A stretch of DNA of 64,000 bases, taken from Corallococcus llansteffanensis (GTDB taxonomy: Bacteria > Myxococcota > Myxococcia > Myxococcales > Myxococcaceae). Shown one piece after another: positions 16,526-25,150 of the stretch. The notes beneath the pieces were generated by a model. The model worked only from the letters and a program-made list of their open reading frames with translations, did no database searches and was not told where the DNA came from. The position numbers were made by a program, and so were the translations under genes. How positions within the stretch are numbered: the first letter of the stretch is position 1; each line of letters begins with the position of its first letter. The stretch is taken from assembly GCF_003612055.1 (NCBI RefSeq), contig NZ_RAWB01000001.1:1-64000 (forward strand). The letters are read 5' to 3'.

Positions 16526-17494
16526 ATGAGCGCAGAAACCAGGGCAGTGGTGGAGAACAACGTTCGCTTCGACCTCTCGGACACGGAGCTGGCTTCGTTT
16601 CACAAGAATGGCTACTTCGGGCCGTTCACGATCTACGAGCCGGACGAGATGACGCGCATCTGGAAGCAGGTGCGCCGCCAGCTTTTTGATCGGAGCCACG
16701 CCGCTTACAAGCTGGCTCCCGACGTGGGGCCACGGGTCAGCATCGCCAACTACGACCGGCACCTCGATGTGCCGGTGCTCAGCCGGCACGTCTGCCTTCC
16801 GGAGATCTCCCACCGGTTGAACCGCATCCTCGGGCCGGACCTGCTGTGCTGGCGCTCGGAGTTCTTTCCCAAGTACAAGGGTGACGAAGGCACCGAGTGG
16901 CACCAAGCGGACACCTTCGCCCATGCCTCCGGAAAGCCCCAGCTTGTCTGGCCGGAGAGCGAGGAGTTCGGCGGCACCATCACCATCTGGACCGCGTTCA
17001 CCGAGGCACACGAGAAGAACGGGTGCCTGCGGTTCATCCCCGGCACGCACGGGGCCGAGACCCGGTACTACGACGAGACGAAGGGAATGAAGTACGCGCC
17101 GGACAGGAACATCGGCATTGAGAAGGACGGCCTCCGGCGTGGCTTCTTCGGGTACGACTACCGGCAGCTGCAGATTGACCCCGATTGGAAGCCAGACGAG
17201 AGCAAAGCCGTCTCCATGGTGATGCGTCCCGGCCAGGCCGTCATGTTCTGGTCGACGCTGATGCACTCATCGTTCCCCAATGCCTCGGAGACCGACGAGA
17301 TGCGCATGGGTTACGCCGCCCGGTATGTCCCCACGCGGGTGCGCGTCTACCCGGACACCGAGAGCATCGAGGAGTTCGGAGGGAAGATCTCGCTTGAGAA
17401 CTACGGGGCGGTCCTCGTCTCCGGCAGGGATGAGTACGGGTACAACAGGATCCGCACCCACAACATGCGCGGAGAGCCCTTCAGCAGGAGTTGA
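16526..17494 (+). CDS. syrB2: SyrB2-type Fe(II)/2OG-dependent halogenase
   Basis: A 322-residue PhyH-superfamily enzyme that matches the recalled sequence of syringomycin SyrB2 nearly end to end, with the same length class (about 310). Shared blocks include [67 protein letters not shown] and [10 protein letters not shown]. The iron site reads H126-Q-A128, so the carboxylate of the usual HxD facial triad is replaced by Ala (codon gcg, 16907-16909), leaving a site for chloride; the second His is H247 and the 2OG-binding Arg is R266. Enzymes of this kind chlorinate an unactivated methyl of an amino acid held on a carrier protein. The ATG has GGGAG 5 bases upstream. It lies 53 bases after its presumed A-T partner. 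Confidence 0.95.
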   Translation: MSAETRAVVENNVRFDLSDTELASFHKNGYFGPFTIYEPDEMTRIWKQVRRQLFDRSHAAYKLAPDVGPRVSIANYDRHLDVPVLSRHVCLPEISHRLNRILGPDLLCWRSEFFPKYKGDEGTEWHQADTFAHASGKPQLVWPESEEFGGTITIWTAFTEAHEKNGCLRFIPGTHGAETRYYDETKGMKYAPDRNIGIEKDGLRRGFFGYDYRQLQIDPDWKPDESKAVSMVMRPGQAVMFWSTLMHSSFPNASETDEMRMGYAARYVPTRVRVYPDTESIEEFGGKISLENYGAVLVSGRDEYGYNRIRTHNMRGEPFSRS

Positions 17495-17562
17495 GCCTGT
17501 CGCCTTCCCAGGCAAAGCCAGCCAATGCGGCCGTCCTCCCACCGAAGAACAGCGGGGTGTGT

Positions 17563-17919
17563 GTGAATACAGTCAATGTCAAAAGCAAGTTCGAGCTGTT
17601 CAACGACCACTGGAGCCCCAAGATCGTCGGAGAGCTGAACGGCCAGTACGTCAAGCTGACGAAGCTCAAGGGCGAGTTCATCTGGCATCAGCACGACCAC
17701 GAGGACGAGCTGTTCCTCGTGGTGAAGGGCACGCTGCGCATCATGCTTGAGGACCGGGAACTGGTACTCCAAGAGGGCGATCTCACGATTGTCCCCCGGG
17801 GGGTGCGGCACAAGCCCATCGCGGACGAGGAGGCCCACGTCATCCTCTTCGAGCCGAAGTCGACTCTGACGACCGGTGCCATCCAGAACGAGCAGACCAC
17901 CGCAGGCGAGTGGATCTGA
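17563..17919 (+). CDS. Cupin-domain protein
   Basis: A 118-residue single-domain cupin. Motif 1 is WHQHDHEDELFLVVKG and motif 2 ends in VPRGVRHKP, giving three His and a Glu as metal ligands. The family commonly begins (M)NTVNVK..F..F.DHWSPKIVGELN, which supports a GTG start at 17563; a TTG at 17491 overlapping the halogenase stop would add 24 residues. The gene sits inside the halogenase cassette in the same direction, so it is very likely cotranscribed. Its role is unknown: small cupins can be epimerases, dioxygenases or simple metal-binding proteins. I do not recall a cupin in the syringomycin cluster. Confidence 0.85.
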   Translation: MNTVNVKSKFELFNDHWSPKIVGELNGQYVKLTKLKGEFIWHQHDHEDELFLVVKGTLRIMLEDRELVLQEGDLTIVPRGVRHKPIADEEAHVILFEPKSTLTTGAIQNEQTTAGEWI

Positions 17920-17971
17920 GCCCCGGTGGCGGTAGCCGTGCACACCTGTGACTGACAGCCGTGAGAGAGCC

Positions 17972-18958
17972 ATGAGCGACACCGTCAACCCGTCCATCTC
18001 CGGGAGGCCTGCGGGCGTGGAGCTCGCGCGGCCGCCCCCGTCGCAGCCCGAGCCCATGCTCAGGAACGAGCCGCAGCCCGCCACGACCGGCGTGGCGGTA
18101 GCGCTGGCTCCGCGCACCGCCATGTGCGCGGACGGCAGCAGGCTTGAGTATTTCGTCTCGGAGACACAGGGACCGGTGCTCGTCCTCATCAACGCGCTAG
18201 GCCTGGGGCTGCTGACCTTGCGCGGACTCATCGAGCACTTCTCGAAGAGCTACCGGGTCATCTGCTGGAAGCCTCGCGGTACCTACGGCCCCGTCCGCAC
18301 CCTGCGCAACCAGGTGGAGGATCTCGACCTCATCCTGGCGAATGAGGGCGTCTCGCGGTGCCGGATGGTCACTTGGTGCAGCGGCGCCAAGGTGGGCATC
18401 GAGTTCTTCAGGCGCAGGCCGATTGCCTCCTCCCTGGTGCTGATGAACGGGGCGTACAAGTCGATTCCGGGGCTCGAGCAGCACGAAACACCCTTCGAGC
18501 AGACCATGCTCAAGCTCTGCGAGATGGTGGTGCAGCGGCCCGCGCTTGCCTCGACGATGATGAACTCGATGCGCGCGCTGCTCACCGGGGTGGTGCCTGG
18601 AAGGAAGGACGCGGTCTCGCCGCTGGACGGGGTGGCGGGGGGGCGCGAGCTCAAGGCCGCCATCGTCGAGCCCTTCAGCAGCATGGAGAGCACCACCCAC
18701 TACAGCCACCAGGTTATCGACTATCTGTCCCACGACATTGCCCCGTCGCTCGCGGGGGTGGACGTGCCCGTCCTGCTCCTGGCCGGTCAGAATGACCAGA
18801 TCTCCGCCGCCGGCATGTCGAAGGCAATCGCCGCCCGGTTGCCGAAGGCGGACTATGCCGAGCTGCCGAGTGGCACGCATTACGGCGTGTATGAGAAGCC
18901 GGAACTGGTGACGGCTCTTATCGACCGTTTCTTCCAGGCACAGGCAGCCAGTCCCTGA
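17972..18958 (+). CDS. Alpha/beta hydrolase with Cys nucleophile, SyrC/CmaE-like aminoacyl shuttle
   Basis: A 328-residue alpha/beta-hydrolase-fold protein. The nucleophile elbow reads TWCSGAK, so the usual Ser is replaced by C136; the probable acid is D275 (LLAGQNDQ) and the His is H303 (PSGTHYG). Ordinary hydrolases use Ser, while the aminoacyltransferases SyrC and CmaE, which move Thr/chloro-Thr or coronamic-acid precursors between carrier proteins, use Cys. Together with the A-T protein and halogenase this completes a SyrB1-SyrB2-SyrC-type set. The ATG at 17972 is preceded by GAGAGAGCC; a GTG at 17948 is an alternative. The first 45 residues are Pro-rich and probably disordered. A role as a thioesterase that releases the free amino acid is the main alternative. 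Confidence 0.87.
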   Translation: MSDTVNPSISGRPAGVELARPPPSQPEPMLRNEPQPATTGVAVALAPRTAMCADGSRLEYFVSETQGPVLVLINALGLGLLTLRGLIEHFSKSYRVICWKPRGTYGPVRTLRNQVEDLDLILANEGVSRCRMVTWCSGAKVGIEFFRRRPIASSLVLMNGAYKSIPGLEQHETPFEQTMLKLCEMVVQRPALASTMMNSMRALLTGVVPGRKDAVSPLDGVAGGRELKAAIVEPFSSMESTTHYSHQVIDYLSHDIAPSLAGVDVPVLLLAGQNDQISAAGMSKAIAARLPKADYAELPSGTHYGVYEKPELVTALIDRFFQAQAASP

Positions 18959-19138
18959 CGGCCGCGGGCAGGACGCCGGCGAGGGCCGGGGCACGACGTT
19001 GCCCGGGCCGCCGGTCCGACGTGTCCCCGTTCCCTGCCCTCCTTCCTCGGTGCGTCACTCCCAGGCTTGGCACCGCATGGAAGGGCGTGTCTGCCGCGCC
19101 GGTCCAGGTAGCCCCCCGGCGGGCACGCCCCCAGACCC

Positions 19139-20224
19139 GAGCCTCCATCCGCTTCTTCAACGTCTACGGCCCCACGGAGTGCACCGTGGACGCCACGGTC
19201 TGCGCGCTGCATTCCTCTCCGGACGCGCCGAGCATTGGCCGGGGTGCCCGTCTACGTGCTGGATGCGTCACTGCAACTGGTGCCCGTCGACGTTCCAGGG
19301 GAGTTCTACATCGGTGGGCTCCAGGTGGCCCGCGGCTACCTGCATCATCCGGAGCTGGACGCCGAACGATTCATCCCGGATGCCTTCAGTGGTCTCCCCG
19401 GAGCGCGGCTCTATCGCACCGGCGATCAGGTGCGCTGGAAGGCCACCGGCCAGCTCGAGTACCTCCAGCGTGCGGAGGCTCAGGTGAAGGTCCGCGGCTT
19501 CCACATCGAGCCAGGCGAAGTGGAGGCCGTGCTTCTCCAGCAGCCCGCCGTGAAACAGGCTGTGGTGGCCGCGCGGGGAGAAGGTACTGCTGAATGGCGG
19601 GTCGCCTACCTCGTGCCCCGTGCCGGCTTTGCCCTGGAGACCGCCGCGCTCAAGGCGGAGCTGGGCCGGCGGTTGCCCGAGTACATGGTGCCATCGTCAT
19701 TCATGCGGATGGAGGCCCTGCCACTCACCATCAAAGGCAAGGTGACCCACAAGGCCCTGCCGGAACCGGACGTGCAGGCCGCGAGTCAGTACGTGCCCCC
19801 GCACCAGGACATGGAGGCATGGCTGGCGGCACTCCTGGCCGAAGTGCTGCGAGTCCCACGAGTGGGCGTGACCGATGACTTCTTCGCGCTGGGCGGCCAC
19901 TCCTTGCTCACCACCCAGGCGCTCTCCCCGATCCGGAGCACTTTCCAGGTCGAGCTGCCATTGCGCGGTTTCTTCGAGGCTCCGACCCTCGAAGGGCTCG
20001 CGAAGCGGCGGCGTAGCTCCGAGCCTACCTACGAGAGCTGCCCGCGCGGCTCGCGACGGTCTCAGAAGTCCGGCAGTCCTCCTGAGAAAGTCCGCGTCGA
20101 CCGCCGAGCCGGGTTGGCCGCCAAGATGCGCGCCCGCCCGGCTCCGGTGCAGGTACCTCAGGCATTGAGGTCACGGACCAGGGGCACATGGCGCGACCCA
20201 GTTAAAAATCCTCAAGGCGCCTGA
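19139..20224 (+). pseudogene. Truncated, frameshifted NRPS fragment (partial A domain - carrier)
   Basis: The fragment begins abruptly inside an adenylation domain at the A5 motif (RFFNVYGPTECTVDATV, frame 1). The frame is lost at about 19236, where roughly ten bases appear missing between SIGR and AGVPVYVLD, and continues in frame 2 through YRTGDQVRW, VKVRGFHIEPGEVE and LPEYMVPSSF. The A10 motif is altered (LTIKGKVTHKALP instead of PNGKVDRKALP). A carrier domain with FFALGGHSLLT follows, then about 200 bases of non-homologous reading frame ending at 20224. The N-terminal two thirds of the A domain and any condensation domain are absent. This is a relic, not a working module. Confidence 0.85.
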
Positions 20225-20235
20225 CCGGTTAGGAG

Positions 20236-20321
20236 TGCACGAGCCGGGGATCGAACCCGGACGACCCTTGCGGGTCAGCGGATTTTAAGTCCGCTGCGTC
20301 TGCCAGTTCCGCCACTCGTGC
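20236..20321 (-). tRNA. tRNA-Leu (UAA)
   Basis: On the minus strand an 86-base tRNA folds with acceptor stem GCACGAG/CTCGTGC, discriminator A, an anticodon stem GCGGA/TCCGC with loop CTTAAAA (anticodon TAA), a long variable arm (GACCCGCAAGGGTC region) and T arm CCGGG/TTCGATC/CCCGG. The large variable arm and anticodon fit leucine. CCA is not encoded. Its 3' end faces the accessory region to the left, the usual geometry for tRNA-linked insertion, though no matching attachment repeat was found. Confidence 0.95.
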
Positions 20322-20729
20322 TTCCGCCGCATGACAAGCTACATCATCCAGCCGGATGGCGCGCACCGTGGGCCGGACGGTCTTTGTGCTCCCACCCGGA
20401 CTCGCATGAAGAGCGCGGACCGGGTGCAGCGCGTTCGCATGTCGTCGCACGACGCCTACCCCTGGCAAGCCAAGGGCCCCATGGGCAGCGCCGTTCCGGC
20501 TGGTTCCATGCAGGGGGAGCCTCGGAATCTCCTTCAAAATTCCCGAACAAGGGTGCCGGGTCCCTTCGGATAGTCCGGGAATGGGCCGCTGGCAGGCCCT
20601 CCAAAGGGGTCCTAGGGGCGCCGAAAACCCCGAATGGTGGGAAGGAAGTCCCTCGATTCCTCCACTGCTGGACGGCCGGGGCTTCCGTGGGCGTCGCATC
20701 CGGCGGGCCCCTGTTATAAAGCGCCCCCC
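20322..20729. other. Intergenic region between tRNA-Leu and ffh
   Basis: About 400 bases with no convincing gene. Short frames here are GC-driven. A TTATAA at about 20714 could be part of an ffh promoter, but it has no good -35 partner. No 4.5S RNA-like sequence was found. Confidence 0.5.
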
Positions 20730-22376
20730 ATGCTTGAGACCGTCACCAAGGGCTTCCGGGCCGCCAAGAACCGCCTCGCCGGCAAGAGCGAACTCACCCC
20801 CGACCTGGTGGACGAGTCGCTGCGAGACATCCGCGTTTCCTTGTTGGAGGCCGACGTCGCCTTCGACGTGGTGAAGAAGTTCGTCGCCCGCGTCCGCGAG
20901 AAGGCCGTGGGCGAGGTGGTGCAGACCACCGTCACGGACGCAGGGGGCCAGAAGCGCCGCGTGAGCGCGATGGACCACTTCATCAAGATCTGCCACGACG
21001 AGCTGCAGGCGCTCATGGGCCCGGTGGACACGAGCCTCAACCTGAAGCCCAAGGGCCAGCTGTCGGGCATCATGATGGTGGGCCTCCAGGGCTCCGGTAA
21101 GACGACGACGACGGGCAAGCTCGCCAGCCGGCTCCTCCAGGAAGGGCGCAAGCCGTTGCTGGTCGCCGCGGACATCTACCGTCCGGCTGCCGTGGACCAG
21201 CTCAAGGTGCTGGGCGAGCGGCTGAAGGTCCCCGTGTACTTCGAACCCGGTGTGCAGCCGCCGGAGCTGGCGAAGCGGGGCTATGCGGCCGCGCGCGAGC
21301 AGAAGTGCGACGTGGTGCTCATCGACACCGCGGGTCGGCTCGCCATTGACGAGACGCTGATGGCGGAGCTGGAGGCCATCAAGTCCAACGTGCAGCCGGA
21401 CACCATCCTGCTGGTGTGCGACGCGATGATTGGCCAGGACTCGGTGCGCACGGCGGCCGAGTTCGACCGGCGCCTGACGCTGGACGGCTTCATCCTGACG
21501 AAGCTGGACGGTGACGCGCGTGGTGGCGCGGCGCTGTCCATCAAGGAAGTGACGGGCAAGCCCATCAAGTTCCTCGGCATGGGCGAGTCGATGGACAAGC
21601 TGGAGGAGTTCCGTCCGGAGGGCCTCGCGGGCCGCATCCTGGGCTTCGGCGACATCGTCGGCCTGATGAAGGACTTCGAGAAGGTCGTCGACGAGAAGAA
21701 GGCCGAGGACGACGCGCGCAAGCTGTTGTCCGGCCAGTTCTCGATGAAGGACTTCGTCGAGCAGATCCGCATGGTCCGCCGCATGGGGCCGCTGAAGGAC
21801 CTGCTGGAGAAGTTCCCCCTCTTCGGAGACCTCACCGAGCACCTGAACCCGGACGAGAAGGAGCTCACGAAGATCGAGGCGATGTACGACTCGATGACGG
21901 CGAAGGAGCGCCTGCGTCCGGACCTCATCAATGCCAGCCGCATCAATCGCATCTCGAAGGGCAGCGGTCGCAAGCCGGAAGAGGTGCGTGAGCTGCTGCA
22001 GAAGTTCGGGATGATGCAGCAGGTGATGGGCAGCATCGGCCAGAACCCGGGCCTGCTGGGCCGCATCCCCGGCTTCAAGCAGCTGGGGCAGCTGGGCCAG
22101 ATGAAGAACATGGACCTGGGCAGCATGTTCGGGAAGGACCCGAAGATGCTGGAGAAGGCCATGGCGGGGATGGGAGGCGGCATGGGAGGCATGCCCATGC
22201 AGCTGCCCCAGATTGCCCCGGGCTACACGCCCCCCATGGGCCAGGCCGCGATGGCCAAGGCCCGCCTGATGGGCTACGCGCCGCCGGCGGTGGGCAAGCC
22301 GGACGATCGCGACGCCATCAAGGAGCGGCGCAAGAAGGAGAAGGAGAACAAGAAGAAGAACCGCAAGAAGAAGTAG
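20730..22376 (+). CDS. ffh: Signal recognition particle GTPase Ffh
   Basis: A 548-residue SRP54-type protein. The N-terminal helical domain leads into the G domain with GLQGSGKTTTTGKLA (P-loop near residue 118), RPAAVDQL, DTAGR and TKLDGDARGGAAL. The C-terminal M domain is methionine-rich and ends in a Gly/Met stretch and a very basic tail (KEKENKKKNRKKK) suited to binding 4.5S RNA and signal sequences. The M domain tail is longer than in E. coli. Ffh delivers nascent membrane proteins to FtsY and the Sec translocon. The start MLETVTKGF at 20730 matches the family; the frame is open upstream but not conserved. Confidence 0.97.
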   Translation: MLETVTKGFRAAKNRLAGKSELTPDLVDESLRDIRVSLLEADVAFDVVKKFVARVREKAVGEVVQTTVTDAGGQKRRVSAMDHFIKICHDELQALMGPVDTSLNLKPKGQLSGIMMVGLQGSGKTTTTGKLASRLLQEGRKPLLVAADIYRPAAVDQLKVLGERLKVPVYFEPGVQPPELAKRGYAAAREQKCDVVLIDTAGRLAIDETLMAELEAIKSNVQPDTILLVCDAMIGQDSVRTAAEFDRRLTLDGFILTKLDGDARGGAALSIKEVTGKPIKFLGMGESMDKLEEFRPEGLAGRILGFGDIVGLMKDFEKVVDEKKAEDDARKLLSGQFSMKDFVEQIRMVRRMGPLKDLLEKFPLFGDLTEHLNPDEKELTKIEAMYDSMTAKERLRPDLINASRINRISKGSGRKPEEVRELLQKFGMMQQVMGSIGQNPGLLGRIPGFKQLGQLGQMKNMDLGSMFGKDPKMLEKAMAGMGGGMGGMPMQLPQIAPGYTPPMGQAAMAKARLMGYAPPAVGKPDDRDAIKERRKKEKENKKKNRKKK

Positions 22377-22504
22377 CCCGCTTCCAGCGGCACCCGAAGT
22401 CCCCCTGCCCGCGCGTCCCCACCTGGAAGAACCGGGGGCGGCGGGCAGCTGTGTATCCAGGGCCGGACGCCCATCCCCTGCGCCGGACGCCCATGGCAGT
22501 GTTC

Positions 22505-22522
22505 CCGGTCGGGACCGACCGG
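22505..22522 (+). terminator. Palindrome downstream of ffh
   Basis: CCGGTCGG/CCGACCGG forms a nearly perfect palindrome 128 bases after the ffh stop and 26 bases before the next gene. With a 4-base loop it gives a 7-bp stem. It could be a terminator or an operator. A 13-base direct repeat (GCCGGACGCCCAT) lies just before it at about 22463 and 22483. Confidence 0.4.
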
Positions 22523-22548
22523 AACATCCCTTGCAGAAAGCCACCCCC

Positions 22549-23892
22549 ATGCCCAATCCCCGACTTCATCTCAAATACAGCTTGGCCCTCGTGCTTGCGC
22601 TCGGCTCTGCCTGTGTGGACATCCCGCCATTTGAGGACCCCGCATCCGATACGGGAGCAGACGCGGGCTTCACACAAGACGCGGGTCCCCTCGACCTCCA
22701 GGAGCCCCGCCTGCTGACCACCGCGCCGGCCAGTGGCAGCACCCATGTGCCCGTTGAAACGGAGCTTGTGCTTTCATTCTCCGAGGCAGTTCAACCTGCG
22801 TCTCTTCTGATTTCCGTCTCGCCTCCCGTGACGTTAGGGGCTCCGGTCTGGACGGAAGACCGAACCCGGGTGGCGCTCCAACCCGCATCGCCCCTTGCCG
22901 AAGACACGACCTATTCCGTGACGGTCGTAGGCACGGATCTGGCCGGAAATCCCATCGACGGGGTCAACTCCTTCAGTTTCATGACCACGGGCCCACAGCC
23001 GGACACAATCCGTCCCACGGTTCTCTCGGCCACCCCAGACACCAGCGCCATTGGAATTGAGCTGGCCCCCACCCTCAAGGTGACCTTCTCTGAGCCCATG
23101 GACAAGGCATCTACCGAGTCCTCCATTTCATTCACCACACCCGCAGGATTCCATGCGAGCTCATTTTCCTGGAACACCGCAGCGACTGAGTTGACGTTCA
23201 AAGCCGACATCGCCTTCCCGCACGGAACAAGCGTCGCCTGGAAGATTTCCACACTGGCTCGGGATGTCGCAGGCAACACCACTGCTGCCGACACGGTGAA
23301 GAACTTCCGGGTTCTCCGGCTCAACACCGCGATGATTGATTTCGATCCAGAGACGAGTGGCTCGCTGGGGGCGCCCAGTTATTTCAGGCAAACGCCCTAC
23401 TACAACAGCGCTACAGTGGGCGACGACGGAGGCCCAAACAATGACAGACTCTATTTGGGCTTCCGGCTCGACGTACTTCCTGAAAAACTGACACGAATCA
23501 CTTTTTCCCAGTTGAGATGGCCTGTCGGCCGTATCTTTGGCGACCCGTTTGGGAAGCTTGGTGAACTGTTGTTGGAGCCGGTCGACGTGGGCGATATCAT
23601 CGAATATTCATTCGATGGCAAGAACCCACAGACAATCGCGGACTACCATACGCCCCCTCTCAAGGACGCCTTCGTCGTGCCACCATCGACGGTTCCATTC
23701 CGAGGTGAGTTCGATGTTACCGAATGGACCGCCCAGGATTGGCAGAATCGTGGCATCCGAAACAAGCGGACTCAGTACCGGCTTCGCTTCCAAAACCCCA
23801 CCAATGCGGACACGGTAAAGGATCAGCTTTACTGCGACCCCTCGTATAACGAGGTGCTGGCCGCGCTTTGGGTCACCTACGAGTACCCTTGA
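22549..23892 (+). CDS. Lipoprotein with Ig-like (Big_5/SbsA) domains
   Basis: A 447-residue lipoprotein. The signal peptide ends in a lipobox (ALGSAC). After an Asp/Gly-rich linker come two tandem Ig-like modules of the SbsA/Big_5 type, recognisable by PASGSTHVPVETELVLSFSEAV, YSVTVVGTDLAGN, and then TPDTSAIGIELAPTLKVTFSEPM with a second LARDVAGN. The C-terminal 180 residues are unlike these, with FDVTEWTAQDW and a Cys near the end (LYCDPSYNE), and may be a beta-sandwich binding domain. The codon use is noticeably less GC-rich than in its neighbours. A TTG at 22531 is an alternative start. A surface or periplasmic binding role is a guess. Confidence 0.82.
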   Translation: MPNPRLHLKYSLALVLALGSACVDIPPFEDPASDTGADAGFTQDAGPLDLQEPRLLTTAPASGSTHVPVETELVLSFSEAVQPASLLISVSPPVTLGAPVWTEDRTRVALQPASPLAEDTTYSVTVVGTDLAGNPIDGVNSFSFMTTGPQPDTIRPTVLSATPDTSAIGIELAPTLKVTFSEPMDKASTESSISFTTPAGFHASSFSWNTAATELTFKADIAFPHGTSVAWKISTLARDVAGNTTAADTVKNFRVLRLNTAMIDFDPETSGSLGAPSYFRQTPYYNSATVGDDGGPNNDRLYLGFRLDVLPEKLTRITFSQLRWPVGRIFGDPFGKLGELLLEPVDVGDIIEYSFDGKNPQTIADYHTPPLKDAFVVPPSTVPFRGEFDVTEWTAQDWQNRGIRNKRTQYRLRFQNPTNADTVKDQLYCDPSYNEVLAALWVTYEYP

Positions 23893-23947
23893 TTCAGCAA
23901 TGCGCCCTGGCGCCGAAACGTGAAGGCCGCGTGAGTTCAGGCGTAGA

Positions 23948-24988
23948 TCACCCCTGGCGCTTCGGTACGACGAGCCCCCGGCTCAGCCGGTTGAGGACCC
24001 GTCGCTTCTGTCGGCGCTTGTAGCTCTCATGGGCATTGTCCCCAAGCTCATTGCGGCGAGCCGTTTCCTCGTCCGCGATCTGGAACTCCACCAATGCGAA
24101 GGTGACCCGCCCCTTTCGAGGGCGGGTGTCACTCTCAGGAGGAGGAAGATACGGGTCCATTCGGAGGGGGAGGTCCACGACGAAATTGAGGACCTGATAA
24201 GAACTTCCCGAGAAGGCGTTACCCGTACGGTCTTCGCGGTCCTCGAAGTCCCGGTCCAGGTGGAGCTGGGGGATGAACTGCTCGAAGTGGGGGTTCTCCG
24301 CGAGCAACCCCTTGAACGGCAGAAGCGTGTTCTCCGTCTGGCCCGGAACGACGAAGTTGAAGGGAAACAACCGCTGGGTGAGAAAGTAGAGGACCGGGAG
24401 CAGGTCGGCGCGGGTGCGGGTGATGACCCGGAACCGCGTGCGGTCATACACCTGGGCCGCCACCGTCTCCTTCTTCGCGATCAGCTTCGTGATCAGGGAG
24501 TCACGCGTCTTGATGGAATGCGCGAACTCCACGACGGGGAGCCCTTGCTCCTGCATCTCCCGCGCAACGCCCAACACCTTTTCTGTGACCATCTCCGCCA
24601 GCTCGGCTTCAGAGGCCGCCAGACGGAAGAGCAAATCGCGTCCCTCGATATGCTGGATGACGTGCATCACCTTCAGGACGATGCAGGCAATCCGCCGGTA
24701 GCGCGCCAGCCCCTTCGCACCTGACGCGAAGAGGAAGAGGTCATGGAGTTCGGCAGGCTGGGCCACGGCGTCCGCGACCCTGTAGTCGAAGGTCTTCCGA
24801 AGGTACTCCACCGCATCCGCGAGCACCGTTCGGGCCCAGGCATCGTCATAGGGCCGAGACACGTCGAGCTGGCAGAGGCGCAGGAACTGGTCCACCTCGT
24901 CCCGCGACTGGAAGTGCATGCGCCGCCAGTCGATGACGGACCCTCCTCGCAGGATGAGCCGGATGCGCTCAAGTTCACGCAACCCCAT
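23948..24988 (-). CDS. Conserved protein, TIGR04552-like, possible nucleotidyltransferase fold
   Basis: A protein of about 346 residues, apparently cytosolic. The middle segment HSIKTRDSLITKLIAKKET followed by VYDRTRFRVITRTRADLLP resembles the RelA/SpoT synthetase pattern (K-x-x-S-x-x-x-K, then a basic D-x-x-x-x-R strand), but the rest does not match and a catalytic call is not safe. I associate the overall sequence with a family of unknown function found in myxobacteria and Bdellovibrio (TIGR04552), from memory. The start is set at MGLRELERIRLI (24988); the frame is open to 25141 and no ribosome site decides it. Confidence 0.7.
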   Translation of the reverse strand: MGLRELERIRLILRGGSVIDWRRMHFQSRDEVDQFLRLCQLDVSRPYDDAWARTVLADAVEYLRKTFDYRVADAVAQPAELHDLFLFASGAKGLARYRRIACIVLKVMHVIQHIEGRDLLFRLAASEAELAEMVTEKVLGVAREMQEQGLPVVEFAHSIKTRDSLITKLIAKKETVAAQVYDRTRFRVITRTRADLLPVLYFLTQRLFPFNFVVPGQTENTLLPFKGLLAENPHFEQFIPQLHLDRDFEDREDRTGNAFSGSSYQVLNFVVDLPLRMDPYLPPPESDTRPRKGRVTFALVEFQIADEETARRNELGDNAHESYKRRQKRRVLNRLSRGLVVPKRQG

Positions 24989-25098
24989 CTGCGGCACCGT
25001 ACAGGCAGGGATGGCCGAGAGGACTGGAACGAGGGAAGGGGCCTTCACGCTGCTGTTCCTAGCTGGCTGGAGCGCCAAGGGAAAGCCCCGCAATGCGA

Positions 25099-25130
25099 AG
25101 GGCCCCAGCCTGGAAGCAGGCAAGGGCCCT
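25099..25130 (-). terminator. Terminator hairpin after the YwqK-like gene
   Basis: A two-part stem, AGGGCCC/GGGCCCT outside and GCCTG/CAGGC inside with a GAAG loop, lies 20 bases after the stop of the minus-strand gene. There is no clear T-run. Confidence 0.6.
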
Positions 25131-25150
25131 CGTTGTCGCATGCCCCTTAA

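Noticed and set aside
20322-20729. 4.5S (SRP) RNA next to ffh
   Set aside because: The conserved tetraloop and asymmetric-loop sequence of SRP RNA was not found.
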